From assembly GCA_035495315.1 (NCBI GenBank), contig DATJGF010000045.1, positions 1 through 33,218 on the forward strand: a stretch of 33,218 bases of DNA, given 5' to 3'. The stretch's first letter is position 1; each line of letters begins with the position of its first letter. Both the position numbers and the translations under genes were made by a program. The notes below the pieces were generated by a model. It saw only the letters and a program-made list of their open reading frames with translations, did no database searches and was not told where the DNA came from. This DNA is from DATJGF01 sp035495315. Its GTDB lineage: Bacteria > Verrucomicrobiota > Verrucomicrobiia > Limisphaerales > UBA8199. This document shows, one piece after another, positions 26,151 to 33,218 of the stretch.

Positions 26151-26736
26151 GGTCGATCCATCCTTTCACGCGCTCGACGGCCGCCTCCGGTGTCTGCCGC
26201 GGGGTTACCGCGCCATCATAAACAACCGCCGGAGCGATGCCGCACGCGCCAATGCAACGGGCCGTCAGCAGCGAAAGCTCGTTATCTGGCGTAGTCTCTC
26301 CAGCCTTGATCCGCGCGCTGGCTTCGACAGACGCGAGCACCTTGTCGGCGCCTCGCACATAACAGGCCGTCCCCATGCACACGACGCACGTATGCCGGCC
26401 CTTGGGTTTCAAAGTGAAGAAATGATAAAACGTCGCGACGCCATAAACCCGGCTCGCGGGCAATTTCAGTTTGTAGGCAATGAACAGCAGGAGGTCGTCT
26501 TCGAGGTAGCCAAACAGCTCCTGCGCCTTGTGCAAGATTTCAATCAGCGCGTCATGCTTGAATTGATGTTTTTTCATGTGCGCTTCAAGGATCTTGAAGC
26601 GCTTGTCGCCGCTGGCGTGTTCGAGCACCTGCGGCAGCCGGGTTTGCTTCCTGCTTGAAAGTGATGCGATCATTCTCTTCAGTGTTAGGGCGTGATGCTC
26701 GTCGTCTGTTGCTAAATGCTCGCCCCAATCCCACAC
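26140..26736 (-). CDS. hoxE: NuoE-like [2Fe-2S] subunit of the NAD-linked hydrogenase
   Basis: A NuoE/HoxE subunit with the thioredoxin-like [2Fe-2S] ligands C120, C125, C161 and C165 (CMGTACYVRG and ARCIGACG). Presence of hoxE marks the pentameric HoxEFUYH form known from cyanobacteria. Two starts are possible. The GTG at 26736 directly follows the TGA of a 14-codon leader ORF and gives 198 residues. The ATG at 26673 gives 177 residues, close to usual HoxE length, but its only ribosome-site-like sequence (GAAGAGA) abuts the start codon. I list the GTG because coupling to the leader would explain initiation; the family's conserved part begins after residue 22 in either case. Confidence 0.9.
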   Translation of the reverse strand: MWDWGEHLATDDEHHALTLKRMIASLSSRKQTRLPQVLEHASGDKRFKILEAHMKKHQFKHDALIEILHKAQELFGYLEDDLLLFIAYKLKLPASRVYGVATFYHFFTLKPKGRHTCVVCMGTACYVRGADKVLASVEASARIKAGETTPDNELSLLTARCIGACGIAPAVVYDGAVTPRQTPEAAVERVKGWIDHGH

Positions 26737-26781
26737 TCAACCTAACAACTCGTTCGCAAAGGGCTGCGCGGGAATTGTCAT
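26737..26781 (-). CDS. 14-codon leader peptide ORF before hoxE
   Basis: ATG at 26781 to TGA at 26739-26737 encodes MTIPAQPFANELLG. It is preceded by AAAGGAG (26787-26793) with a 5-base spacer, the best ribosome binding site in the window. Its stop abuts the possible GTG start of hoxE (TGAGTG). It may be a translated leader that couples or controls hoxE translation, or the remnant of a longer start. No similarity is recognised, and it contains no run of regulatory codons typical of attenuators. Confidence 0.4.
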   Translation of the reverse strand: MTIPAQPFANELLG

Positions 26782-26813
26782 TTAATCTCCTTTTTTTGAC
26801 TGCCAGACGTATC

Positions 26814-26819
26814 AGTATA
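26814..26819 (-). promoter_or_regulatory. candidate -10 box of the hox operon promoter
   Basis: TATACT on the minus strand (within GTTATACTGATA), 32 bases upstream of the leader ORF start and 20 bases upstream of its Shine-Dalgarno. No convincing -35 box is seen at the right distance, so an activator or another sigma factor could be involved. Confidence 0.3.
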
Positions 26820-26954
26820 ACTGGTTACTATTCTGAGCACTGCTGCTGGAACGCCAAGCTGCGGCAACTCCCGACGGGACGGCAGCCCTCTGCATGAGGT
26901 AGAAAGCGCGACGTGACACGATTGTGACCGAAGGACTATTGATTTCGGATACAC

Positions 26955-26989
26955 CGAAAGGCTATGCTTTCGAACGAAGGATCTTCGAA
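26955..26989 (+). promoter_or_regulatory. hairpins around the ribosome binding site of the beta-propeller gene
   Basis: CGAAAG-gctatg-CTTTCG (26955-26972) is a perfect 6-base stem. It overlaps the first of two TTCGAA palindromes (26969-26974 and 26984-26989) that can pair with each other across a 9-base loop. That loop contains the AAGGA ribosome site (26977-26981) of the gene at 26989. The two structures share bases and exclude each other, so they could gate translation. The rest of the divergent gap (26782-26954) shows only the hox elements already listed. Confidence 0.3.
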
Positions 26990-29526
26990 TGAAATGCTCG
27001 CGTCTCTTGAACGTTCTGTCGCTTTCAACGTGCCTGGCTCTGGCAATTGTCGGTAAAATCGTCGCGGCGGATAATTCGCGCCCACGCGAGGCCTTGCAGG
27101 ATGTCAACAGCCCCGACGTGCGCGAACAACCGGGCCTGCATCCGGGCGAACACCTCCTTTTCAATGGTTGGGGTGTCACCCCAGTCGGCCGCCAGGTGCC
27201 CGTCAGCGATCTCGCTTTAAAGATGGTGATCGCACCGGACCAAAAACGTCTCATCGCGGTCCACGGGGGCTTTATCGAGCACGGCGTGACCATTATTGAC
27301 GTCGCAACCGGCGCAGAAACACAATTCCTTGCAGTTCCAAAAAGCTGGAACGGGCTGGCCTTCAGCCGCGACGGCAAACGCTTTTTCATCTCGGGGGGTG
27401 ACTCGGGCGAGATCCACATTTTTAAGTACGTGGCTAGTGAAACCTCCATCGAGAAATCGACTAAGCCCGCACCGGATGAAAGTGAGGTTTTCCTCGCCGG
27501 CATTGCTGTCCGGCCCGATTCAGGCCGTCTTTACGTGTGCAATGAGGCCAGGCATGAAGTGTGGGTGCTAAATCCGGACACGCTGGCCCTCGAAGCCAAA
27601 ATTGATGTTGGCCTCAACCCGCATAGCTGCATCCTTGGGGCCGACCGCCGCCATTTGTATGTCAGTAATTGGGGAGGTCGCAGCGTGAGCGTAGTCGATA
27701 CTGAAAAAGCGCGACACGTCCGGGAGATTGAGGTCGGCGTGCGTCCCAATGACATGGCACTGGCGCCCGATGGCCGCTTATTCGTCGCCTGCTCTGGCGA
27801 CAACACCGTCCACGTCATTCAGACTCGAACGCTTGAACAAAAAGAGGCCGGCGCCAGCCCCACGGAACGATTGCCGGAAGGCACACGTGAGATCATCTCC
27901 ACTTCCCTTTATCCTGGTTCGCCCGAAGGCAGCACGCCTGATGCGGTGGCCATTTCACCTGACGGACACACCCTCTTTGTGGCTAACGCGGATAATAATA
28001 GTGTGATGGTAGCTGATATTTCCAATACCTCCTCAGAGGAAGCCAGGCGGAATCGTGAGTCCGTATCCATTGTCGAAGGTTTTATCCCAGTGGGCTGGTA
28101 TCCAAGCGCGCTGGCGGTCAGTCCAGATAATCGCACGCTGTATGTCGCCAACGGCAAGGGCCTCACCTCACGCGCCAACGTCCCGCCGCTCACTTCCCGC
28201 CCGCTCAAACTGCACAAACCGCCGCGCTTCGATTACATTCCCAAGACATTTGCCGGAGCGATCTCGATTATCCAGCGACCGGATACGACCCAAATGTCCC
28301 GCTACACCGAGCAGGTGCGGCGCAACTCGCCCTTTACTCCGGAGCAATTTCACCATGCCCCGATCAAGAGCGATTCGATCATCCCGGACCGGGTCGGCGA
28401 ATCCTGTCCCATCAAGTACGTGCTCTATATTATCAAAGAAAACCGCACCTATGATCAGGTGATGGGCGATTTTCGCGACGCCCAAGGTCGGCCGCGAGGC
28501 AATGGCGACTCCAACCTGACTATCTACGGCGAACAAGTGACTCCCAACCATCATCAGATCGCGCGCGAGTATGTCCTGCTCGACAATCTTTACTGCAACG
28601 GCGAAGTCAGTGTCGACGGGCATAGCTGGTGCGACGCCGCCATCGCCACTGACTACAACCAGCGATCCTGGATTCTTTCTTATTCCAGTCACGGCCGCCT
28701 CCCCGGCAATCGCGAAATGGAGACTCCCACTGCGGGGTACCTCTGGGATTTGTGCCGACGACACGGAATCAGTTTTAAAAATTATGGGGAAGGCGCCTTG
28801 CGCGTTCCCTCGGCCAACCGGGGTCGCTGGAGCGGGCAACGCGATATGGAACGCGTCAAATGGTGGATCGAGGACCTGCATACGGCCGAGCAAACGGGCG
28901 TGCTGCCAAGCTTTACCATCATGTCCCTCGGCGAAAACCATACGCGCGGCACGACTCCCGGAGCCTTTACTCCGGACGCCTGCGTCGCCAGCAATGACAT
29001 CGGCCTGGGCCAACTTGTCGAGGCGGCGACGCGCAGCCGATTCTGGAAAGAAATGGCCATCTTTGTTATTGAAGACGATGCCCAAAACGGACCGGATCAC
29101 GTCGATGCCCATCGCACGGTCGGACTCGTCATCAGCCCGTACTGCAAACGCGCTTACGTGGACAGCACGCTTTACACGACTGCCAGCATGGTCCGAACGA
29201 TCGAATTGATCCTGGGCCTGCCGCCGCTGACCCAATACGATGCCGGTGCGACCCCGATGTTTAACTCGTTCACCAAACGTCCGAAGCTCACACCTTACCA
29301 GCCACTGGTGCCACGTGTAGACCTGTTCACCAAGAACACCACAAACTCGCCTTACGCCAAGCAGTCCGCCCGGATGAACTTCCGCGATTACGACCTCGCA
29401 CCTGAGGACGAACTCAATCGCATCCTCTGGCACACCGCCAAAGGCCCCGACGCGCCTTACCCGACTCCTATCCACCGCGCGCTGTTCACTACCTCCCCGC
29501 GACCCAATTCCAGCTCGAAGGATTGA
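26989..29526 (+). CDS. exported YncE-like beta-propeller / phosphoesterase protein
   Basis: An 845-residue exported two-domain protein. Residues 1-27 are a signal peptide. Residues ~55-430 form a YVTN/YncE-type beta-propeller with repeated blades such as RLYVCNEARHEVWVLNPDT, HLYVSNWGGRSVSVVDTEK and TLFVANADNNSVMVADIS. Residues ~475-800 form an alkaline phosphatase-fold phosphoesterase of the phospholipase C/acid phosphatase type: YIIKENRTYDQVMGDF (483-494 carries the metal-binding Glu-Asn), SVDGHSW at 541-547, IMSLGENHTRG, and IEDDAQNGPDHVDAHR, which supplies Asp and His ligands. This fusion is widespread in soil Acidobacteriota and Verrucomicrobiota; its substrate is unknown, a phosphate ester or phospholipid being likely. 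Start: the ATG at 26989 has a good AAGGA 7 bases upstream. Divergent from the hox operon. Confidence 0.9.
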   Translation: MKCSRLLNVLSLSTCLALAIVGKIVAADNSRPREALQDVNSPDVREQPGLHPGEHLLFNGWGVTPVGRQVPVSDLALKMVIAPDQKRLIAVHGGFIEHGVTIIDVATGAETQFLAVPKSWNGLAFSRDGKRFFISGGDSGEIHIFKYVASETSIEKSTKPAPDESEVFLAGIAVRPDSGRLYVCNEARHEVWVLNPDTLALEAKIDVGLNPHSCILGADRRHLYVSNWGGRSVSVVDTEKARHVREIEVGVRPNDMALAPDGRLFVACSGDNTVHVIQTRTLEQKEAGASPTERLPEGTREIISTSLYPGSPEGSTPDAVAISPDGHTLFVANADNNSVMVADISNTSSEEARRNRESVSIVEGFIPVGWYPSALAVSPDNRTLYVANGKGLTSRANVPPLTSRPLKLHKPPRFDYIPKTFAGAISIIQRPDTTQMSRYTEQVRRNSPFTPEQFHHAPIKSDSIIPDRVGESCPIKYVLYIIKENRTYDQVMGDFRDAQGRPRGNGDSNLTIYGEQVTPNHHQIAREYVLLDNLYCNGEVSVDGHSWCDAAIATDYNQRSWILSYSSHGRLPGNREMETPTAGYLWDLCRRHGISFKNYGEGALRVPSANRGRWSGQRDMERVKWWIEDLHTAEQTGVLPSFTIMSLGENHTRGTTPGAFTPDACVASNDIGLGQLVEAATRSRFWKEMAIFVIEDDAQNGPDHVDAHRTVGLVISPYCKRAYVDSTLYTTASMVRTIELILGLPPLTQYDAGATPMFNSFTKRPKLTPYQPLVPRVDLFTKNTTNSPYAKQSARMNFRDYDLAPEDELNRILWHTAKGPDAPYPTPIHRALFTTSPRPNSSSKD

Positions 29527-29619
29527 CAGCGAAGAAGCGAAAAAATCAGCTTTCCCTTCGCGTCTTCGGGCCTTCGCTGTTCAATTCTTGTTCTTCGCCT
29601 TTTCCCGCCTTCGCTGTTC
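29526..29619. repeat. hairpin plus direct repeats in the gap after the phosphoesterase gene
   Basis: ACAGCGAAG (29526-29534) pairs with CTTCGCTGT (29572-29580). GCCTTCGCTGTTC occurs at 29570-29582 and again at 29607-29619, 37 bases apart. The whole gap is built of CTTCG/TTCTTCG words, as in a slipped low-complexity tract. The first stem lies directly after the stop codon and may act as a terminator. Confidence 0.4.
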
Positions 29620-29671
29620 CATCTTCTTCGTGCACTTGCACCCATCCCACTCCCCGCATATACCTCTGCCC

Positions 29672-31873
29672 ATGATGACCGCTCCAGCCTTTAATCGCAG
29701 GCACTTCCTTAAATCTACGCTGGCTGCCGCGGCCGCCGTATCGCTGGCGCCGCCTCAGTTGCGTTCCTCCGCAGCCCAGCCGGATTTGCCCAACCGCAAC
29801 TCAACCCCCACCTGGGTCGATAAACCAATGCGTTGGGCCCAACTCACGCTGGTCGAAGATGATCCCGGCCGCTTCGACCTCGCCTTTTGGCTCGATTATT
29901 TTCACCGTACACGTTCGGACGCCGTGTGCCTGAGCGCCGGCGGTTGTGTGGCCTATTATCCGACCAAAATTCCGCTTCACCATCGCAGCCGCTGGCTCGG
30001 GGACAGCGACGTCCTTGGCGAACTCATCGCCGGCTGCCGCAAGCTCGGCATGGTCATCATCGTCCGCACCGACCCGCACGCCACCTACGATGATGTCGAA
30101 GCCGCGCACCCGGATTGGATCGCGGTGGACGCTGAGGGCAAAAAGCGCCGGCACTGGGCGTCCCCCGAGATGTGGGTCACCTGCGGGCTCGGCCCGTACA
30201 ACTTCGAGTTCATGACCGAGGTAAAAAAAGAGATCATGTCTCGATACCACGTCGACGGCATCTTCATCAATCGATGGGACGGTTCCGGCATGTGTTACTG
30301 CGAGCACTGTCAGCGCAATTTCAAGCAAAACAGCGGACTCGAGCTCCCACGCACGAATAATCCTCAGGACCCAGCCCGGCATGCCTACATCCTGTGGCGA
30401 CAACAGCGGCTGTTTGAGCTGTGGCAAACCTGGGACCAGGCCATTCGAGCCATTAACCCCAATTCGTGCGTCATCCCCAATACCGGCGGCGGCGCGACGA
30501 GCTCGCTCGATATGAAGACCATCGGGGAACTAGCGCCCACACTAATGGCCGACCGCCAGGCGCGGCGCGGCCTGATGGCGCCCTGGGCCATCGGCACCAA
30601 TGCAAAAGAATACCGCGCGACGATGGGCAACAAACCAATCGTTGGCATCTTCAGTGTTGGTGTGGAGGAACCGTATCGCTGGAAAGACTCCGTCCAGAGC
30701 CCGGCCGAAATCCGTGTCTGGGTCGCCGACCTCGTCGCCAACGGCATGCGCCCGTGGTTCACCAAGTTCGGCGCCGTGCTGCGGGACGAACGCTGGCTTA
30801 AACCGGTGGAAGAAACTTACCAGCGCCTCGCCCGATGGGAAAAGTATCTGCGCAACGAGCGAGCTCTGGCCCGCGTGGCTGTGGTGTATTCGCAGCAGAC
30901 GGGTTGGTTTGTCGGAAATGAAATCGAAGGTCACATCGACGGCTGGTGCCAGGCATTGATCGAAGCGCGAATCCCCTTTGAACTGGTGCACGATCGTCTG
31001 CTTGACCACGCGCACGTCAGCCAGTTCAAGACCCTCATCCTGCCGAACCTAGCGGCATTATCCGATGCCCAATGCCGTCAAATCGAGCAGTTCGTCGTCG
31101 CCGGCGGCAGCATAATTGCCACCCACCAAACCAGCCTGTGCAATGAATGGGGCGTGCGGCGCGACAATTTCGGGCTCGCCGGCATGTTCGGGGTCGATTT
31201 CAGTGGCAAACTTGAATCCCGAATGCAGAACGCCTACCTCCGGTTGGAACACCAAACCGCTCCGCGCCATCCCCTGCTCCGAGGCCTGGAGGACGCACCC
31301 CGCATCATCCATGGTGTTGCTCGTGTTGAGGTCAAACCACGCGAACAATTTCCTCCGATGCCCCTGACCTTGATCCCCAGCTATCCGGATCTGCCGATGG
31401 AAATGGTCTACCCGCGCACGCCCAAAACCGATATCGCCCAAGTATTCTTGCGCGAGACCGGCAAAGGCCGCGTCGTCTATTTTCCGTGGGACATCGACCG
31501 CACCTTCTGGGAAGTTCTATCGCCGGACCATGGAAAACTGCTGCGCAATGCGGTTGAATGGGCCACGAACGAGCCCCCACGCGTAACCGTCACTGGCCCC
31601 GGCCTTCTCGACGTCACCGTCTGGCAACAGCAGAACTCCATTACCGTCCACCTGGTCAACCTGACTAACCCGATGCTGATGAAAGGCCCGATCCGCGAGC
31701 TGATCCCTGTTGGCGAACAAAAGGTCCAGTTGCATCTGCCCGCTGGCGTTCGTGCCAGGAAGGTGCATCTGCTGGCGGCCCAAAAGGTTTCCCACACCAC
31801 TGCCAGTAACTCAGAATTGATTATCCTCGTGCCTTCAATCTTGGATCACGAGGTCATCGCCGTGGATCTCTGA
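29672..31873 (+). CDS. Tat-exported glycoside hydrolase-like TIM-barrel protein with trimerization/GATase-like domain
   Basis: A 733-residue protein with a Tat signal (FNRRHFLKSTLAAAAAVS). Residues ~45-400 resemble the hypothetical glycosyl hydrolase group (GHL6-like) TIM barrels: LDYFHRTRSDAVCLSAGG, IIVRTDPHATYDDVEAAHPDW, and YHVDGIFINRWDGSGMCYC, followed by CEHCQRNFK. Residues ~410-570 look like a beta-galactosidase trimerization / class I glutamine-amidotransferase-like domain (VVYSQQTGWFVG, LILPNLAALSDAQCRQIEQFV, GGSIIATHQTS). A beta-sandwich tail follows. Candidate catalytic residues are Asp/Glu in the DGIFINRWDG region, but I cannot assign a CAZy family. The start ATG at 29672 is followed by a second ATG; an upstream extension to 29588 would bury the Tat signal. 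Probably acts on a plant or microbial polysaccharide outside the cell. Confidence 0.75.
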   Translation: MMTAPAFNRRHFLKSTLAAAAAVSLAPPQLRSSAAQPDLPNRNSTPTWVDKPMRWAQLTLVEDDPGRFDLAFWLDYFHRTRSDAVCLSAGGCVAYYPTKIPLHHRSRWLGDSDVLGELIAGCRKLGMVIIVRTDPHATYDDVEAAHPDWIAVDAEGKKRRHWASPEMWVTCGLGPYNFEFMTEVKKEIMSRYHVDGIFINRWDGSGMCYCEHCQRNFKQNSGLELPRTNNPQDPARHAYILWRQQRLFELWQTWDQAIRAINPNSCVIPNTGGGATSSLDMKTIGELAPTLMADRQARRGLMAPWAIGTNAKEYRATMGNKPIVGIFSVGVEEPYRWKDSVQSPAEIRVWVADLVANGMRPWFTKFGAVLRDERWLKPVEETYQRLARWEKYLRNERALARVAVVYSQQTGWFVGNEIEGHIDGWCQALIEARIPFELVHDRLLDHAHVSQFKTLILPNLAALSDAQCRQIEQFVVAGGSIIATHQTSLCNEWGVRRDNFGLAGMFGVDFSGKLESRMQNAYLRLEHQTAPRHPLLRGLEDAPRIIHGVARVEVKPREQFPPMPLTLIPSYPDLPMEMVYPRTPKTDIAQVFLRETGKGRVVYFPWDIDRTFWEVLSPDHGKLLRNAVEWATNEPPRVTVTGPGLLDVTVWQQQNSITVHLVNLTNPMLMKGPIRELIPVGEQKVQLHLPAGVRARKVHLLAAQKVSHTTASNSELIILVPSILDHEVIAVDL

Positions 31874-31916
31874 AAACTCCTGTCAACAGACCACTTTTCT
31901 GCTTAGATCTGGCGTC

Positions 31917-33218
31917 ATGAACTCTGGGAACTCGCCGGGACCGGAGTGCATTTTCTCGCGACGCACTTTTTTGAAAAACGCCGCGGTCGCCAGCTGCGGG
32001 ATTGCCCTGGGAGGATTTGACGGCTTTGGAGCCAGTCATCCGTCAGCCGCCGCCTTGGAGACTGCGGTAACGGACTTGCCTGCAGGCGCAGCCCCGCCCG
32101 CGTTGCAATTCAGACATTTCCCCAGCCGCTTGCACGCTTTCGTCTGGCGAAACTGGCCTTTGGTGCCGATCGCTCGCATCGCGCAGGTCGTCGGCGCCCG
32201 CACCAGCGACCTCGAGCGGATGGGACGCGCTATGGGCTTGGGGAAACCACCGCGAATCACAAACGACCAGCAGGCCCGCTCCTATATCACGGTCATTAAG
32301 CGCAATTGGCATCTGCTCCCCTATAACCAGTTGGTCGCCTTGCTCGGCTGGACCCCGGCACAACTCGTTTACACACTGCGCGAGGACGATTTTCTGTTTG
32401 TCAAACTCGGCAACTTGAAGCCGGCATGCCAGCCGCTTCGGTACGAGATGCCTGGGCCGGAAGCGCTCCGCAGAGAGCAGGAGATCGCATCCGTGGTGCG
32501 AGAAACATTTCCTGCCGGTGCTTGCCAAAGCAACGAACCGTTGTTCGGCTTTGTTTCGGAGCTTTCACACCAGCGCGCTGCATGCGTCAGCAACAATGCC
32601 GGCCACGATTTACGATTTTGCTATTCGTATTTCGCGCTATACGGCGACCCGCTCCTCGACACCAAAGCCGACCCGTATCCTGACGGTTACCTGGCCCGCC
32701 TCGCCGAGTTGGGAGTCAACGGCGTTTGGCTCCAGGCCGTGCTCTACAAGTTGGCGCCCTTTCCGTGGCAACCTGGCCTCAGCTCCAATTTTCAGCGCCG
32801 CTTGAGCAACTTGAACCGGCTGGTGACGCGGTCCGCCAGGTTCGGCATAAAGATCTTTCTCTATCTGAACGAGCCGCGCGCGATGCCGCTCGGCTTCTTT
32901 GACAATCACGTCGAACTCAAAGGCGCAAGCGAAGGCGATCACGCGGCCCTGTGCACCAGCGTCCCTGAGGTCCAGCGGTATCTTATCGATTCAATCGAGC
33001 GCATCTCCACCGCTGTGCCGGGATTGGGCGGCTTTTTTACAATCACCGCCTCGGAGAATTTCACGAACTGCTGGTCGCACGGCGGCGGCGCCCAATGTCC
33101 GCGCTGCAGCAAGCGCTCCGCCGCGGAAGTGATTGCCGAGGTGAACTCACTGATCCTCGAGGGAATTCGAGCTGCAAAAACAGCAGCGCGGCTGATCGCC
33201 TGGGACTGGGGTTGGGAC
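31917..33218 (+). CDS. Tat-exported glycoside hydrolase-like protein, 3' end beyond the window
   Basis: An open frame of 434 codons from the ATG at 31917 to the right edge, with no stop, so the gene is partial. The N-terminus has a clear Tat signal (SRRTFLKNAAVASCGIALGG). Residues ~70-200 form a domain that I do not recognise, with helical segments such as ARIAQVVGARTSDLERM and ITVIKRNWHLLPYNQLVALL. From about residue 225 a TIM-barrel-like region begins: YLARLAELGVNGVWLQAVLY, FGIKIFLYLNEPRAMP, GGFFTITASENFTNCWSH. It includes a Cys pair (CPRCSKRS) placed like the CEHCQRN of the upstream protein. It lies 43 bases after that gene on the same strand, so the two probably form one unit. A secreted glycosidase is likely; family unassigned. 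Confidence 0.75.
   Translation, partial: MNSGNSPGPECIFSRRTFLKNAAVASCGIALGGFDGFGASHPSAAALETAVTDLPAGAAPPALQFRHFPSRLHAFVWRNWPLVPIARIAQVVGARTSDLERMGRAMGLGKPPRITNDQQARSYITVIKRNWHLLPYNQLVALLGWTPAQLVYTLREDDFLFVKLGNLKPACQPLRYEMPGPEALRREQEIASVVRETFPAGACQSNEPLFGFVSELSHQRAACVSNNAGHDLRFCYSYFALYGDPLLDTKADPYPDGYLARLAELGVNGVWLQAVLYKLAPFPWQPGLSSNFQRRLSNLNRLVTRSARFGIKIFLYLNEPRAMPLGFFDNHVELKGASEGDHAALCTSVPEVQRYLIDSIERISTAVPGLGGFFTITASENFTNCWSHGGGAQCPRCSKRSAAEVIAEVNSLILEGIRAAKTAARLIAWDWGWD

Noticed and set aside
21681..26736. Respiratory complex I fragment
   Set aside because: HoxH has intact NiFe-binding cysteine pairs and a cleavable tail with a dedicated protease; complex I NuoD lacks these.
26778..27503. 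241-codon minus-strand frame covering the hox upstream region
   Set aside because: Antisense to the beta-propeller gene; no motif, and it would run through the hox promoter region.
28168..29475. 435-codon open frame on the minus strand
   Set aside because: Lies wholly antisense to the phosphoesterase domain, has no recognisable motif, and results from the high GC bias of the real gene's third positions.

Overview
The window looks like a chromosomal stretch from a Verrucomicrobiota bacterium, probably of the Pedosphaera/Limisphaerales (former subdivision 3) type. That placement is inference. It rests on a pseudopilin of the 'FTLIELLVV' class encoded next to a glycosidase, a giant secreted protein with a Verrucomicrobia-style FFRL tail, Tat-exported glycoside hydrolase-like proteins, intergenic GC-rich hairpin repeats, and few Shine-Dalgarno sequences. 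No rRNA, tRNA, CRISPR array or insertion sequence was seen.

Region 1 (183-15652, all minus strand) holds seven genes, six of them with a recognisable export signal. In transcription order they are: a 1261-residue repeat-domain surface protein; a pseudopilin; a GH127 (beta-L-arabinofuranosidase family) with a C-terminal discoidin-like domain; a zinc metallopeptidase fused to a cyclophilin prolyl isomerase; an S9 (DPP-IV/prolyl-oligopeptidase type) serine peptidase; a second GH127; and an M28 aminopeptidase. Region 2 (15791-21194, plus strand, divergent) starts with a PAS-AraC regulator. A tightly overlapping set of hydroxyproline-catabolism genes follows: a DapA-family lyase/deaminase, a two-cysteine hydroxyproline epimerase, and a three-part dehydrogenase (DAO-like flavoprotein, [2Fe-2S] protein, NAD/FAD oxidoreductase with a BFD-type [2Fe-2S] domain).

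Read together, regions 1 and 2 suggest a degradation locus for hydroxyproline-rich glycoproteins such as plant extensins. Surface GH127 enzymes would strip beta-L-arabinofuranosides from hydroxyproline, proline-tolerant peptidases with a built-in prolyl isomerase would degrade the backbone, and the divergent operon would take free hydroxyproline to alpha-ketoglutarate semialdehyde. Each family call is well supported; the combined system is a hypothesis. No semialdehyde dehydrogenase and no dedicated transporter is present in the window.

Region 3 (21178-26781, minus strand) is a complete hoxEFUYHW operon for a bidirectional NAD-linked [NiFe] hydrogenase (group 3d type). It includes the large-subunit endopeptidase and a 14-codon leader ORF with an ideal ribosome binding site immediately before hoxE. 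The general hyp maturation genes are not in the window.

Region 4 (26989-33218, plus strand) has an exported beta-propeller/phosphoesterase protein, a Tat-exported TIM-barrel glycoside hydrolase-like protein with a trimerization/GATase-like domain, and the first 434 codons of another Tat-exported glycoside hydrolase-like protein that runs off the right edge.
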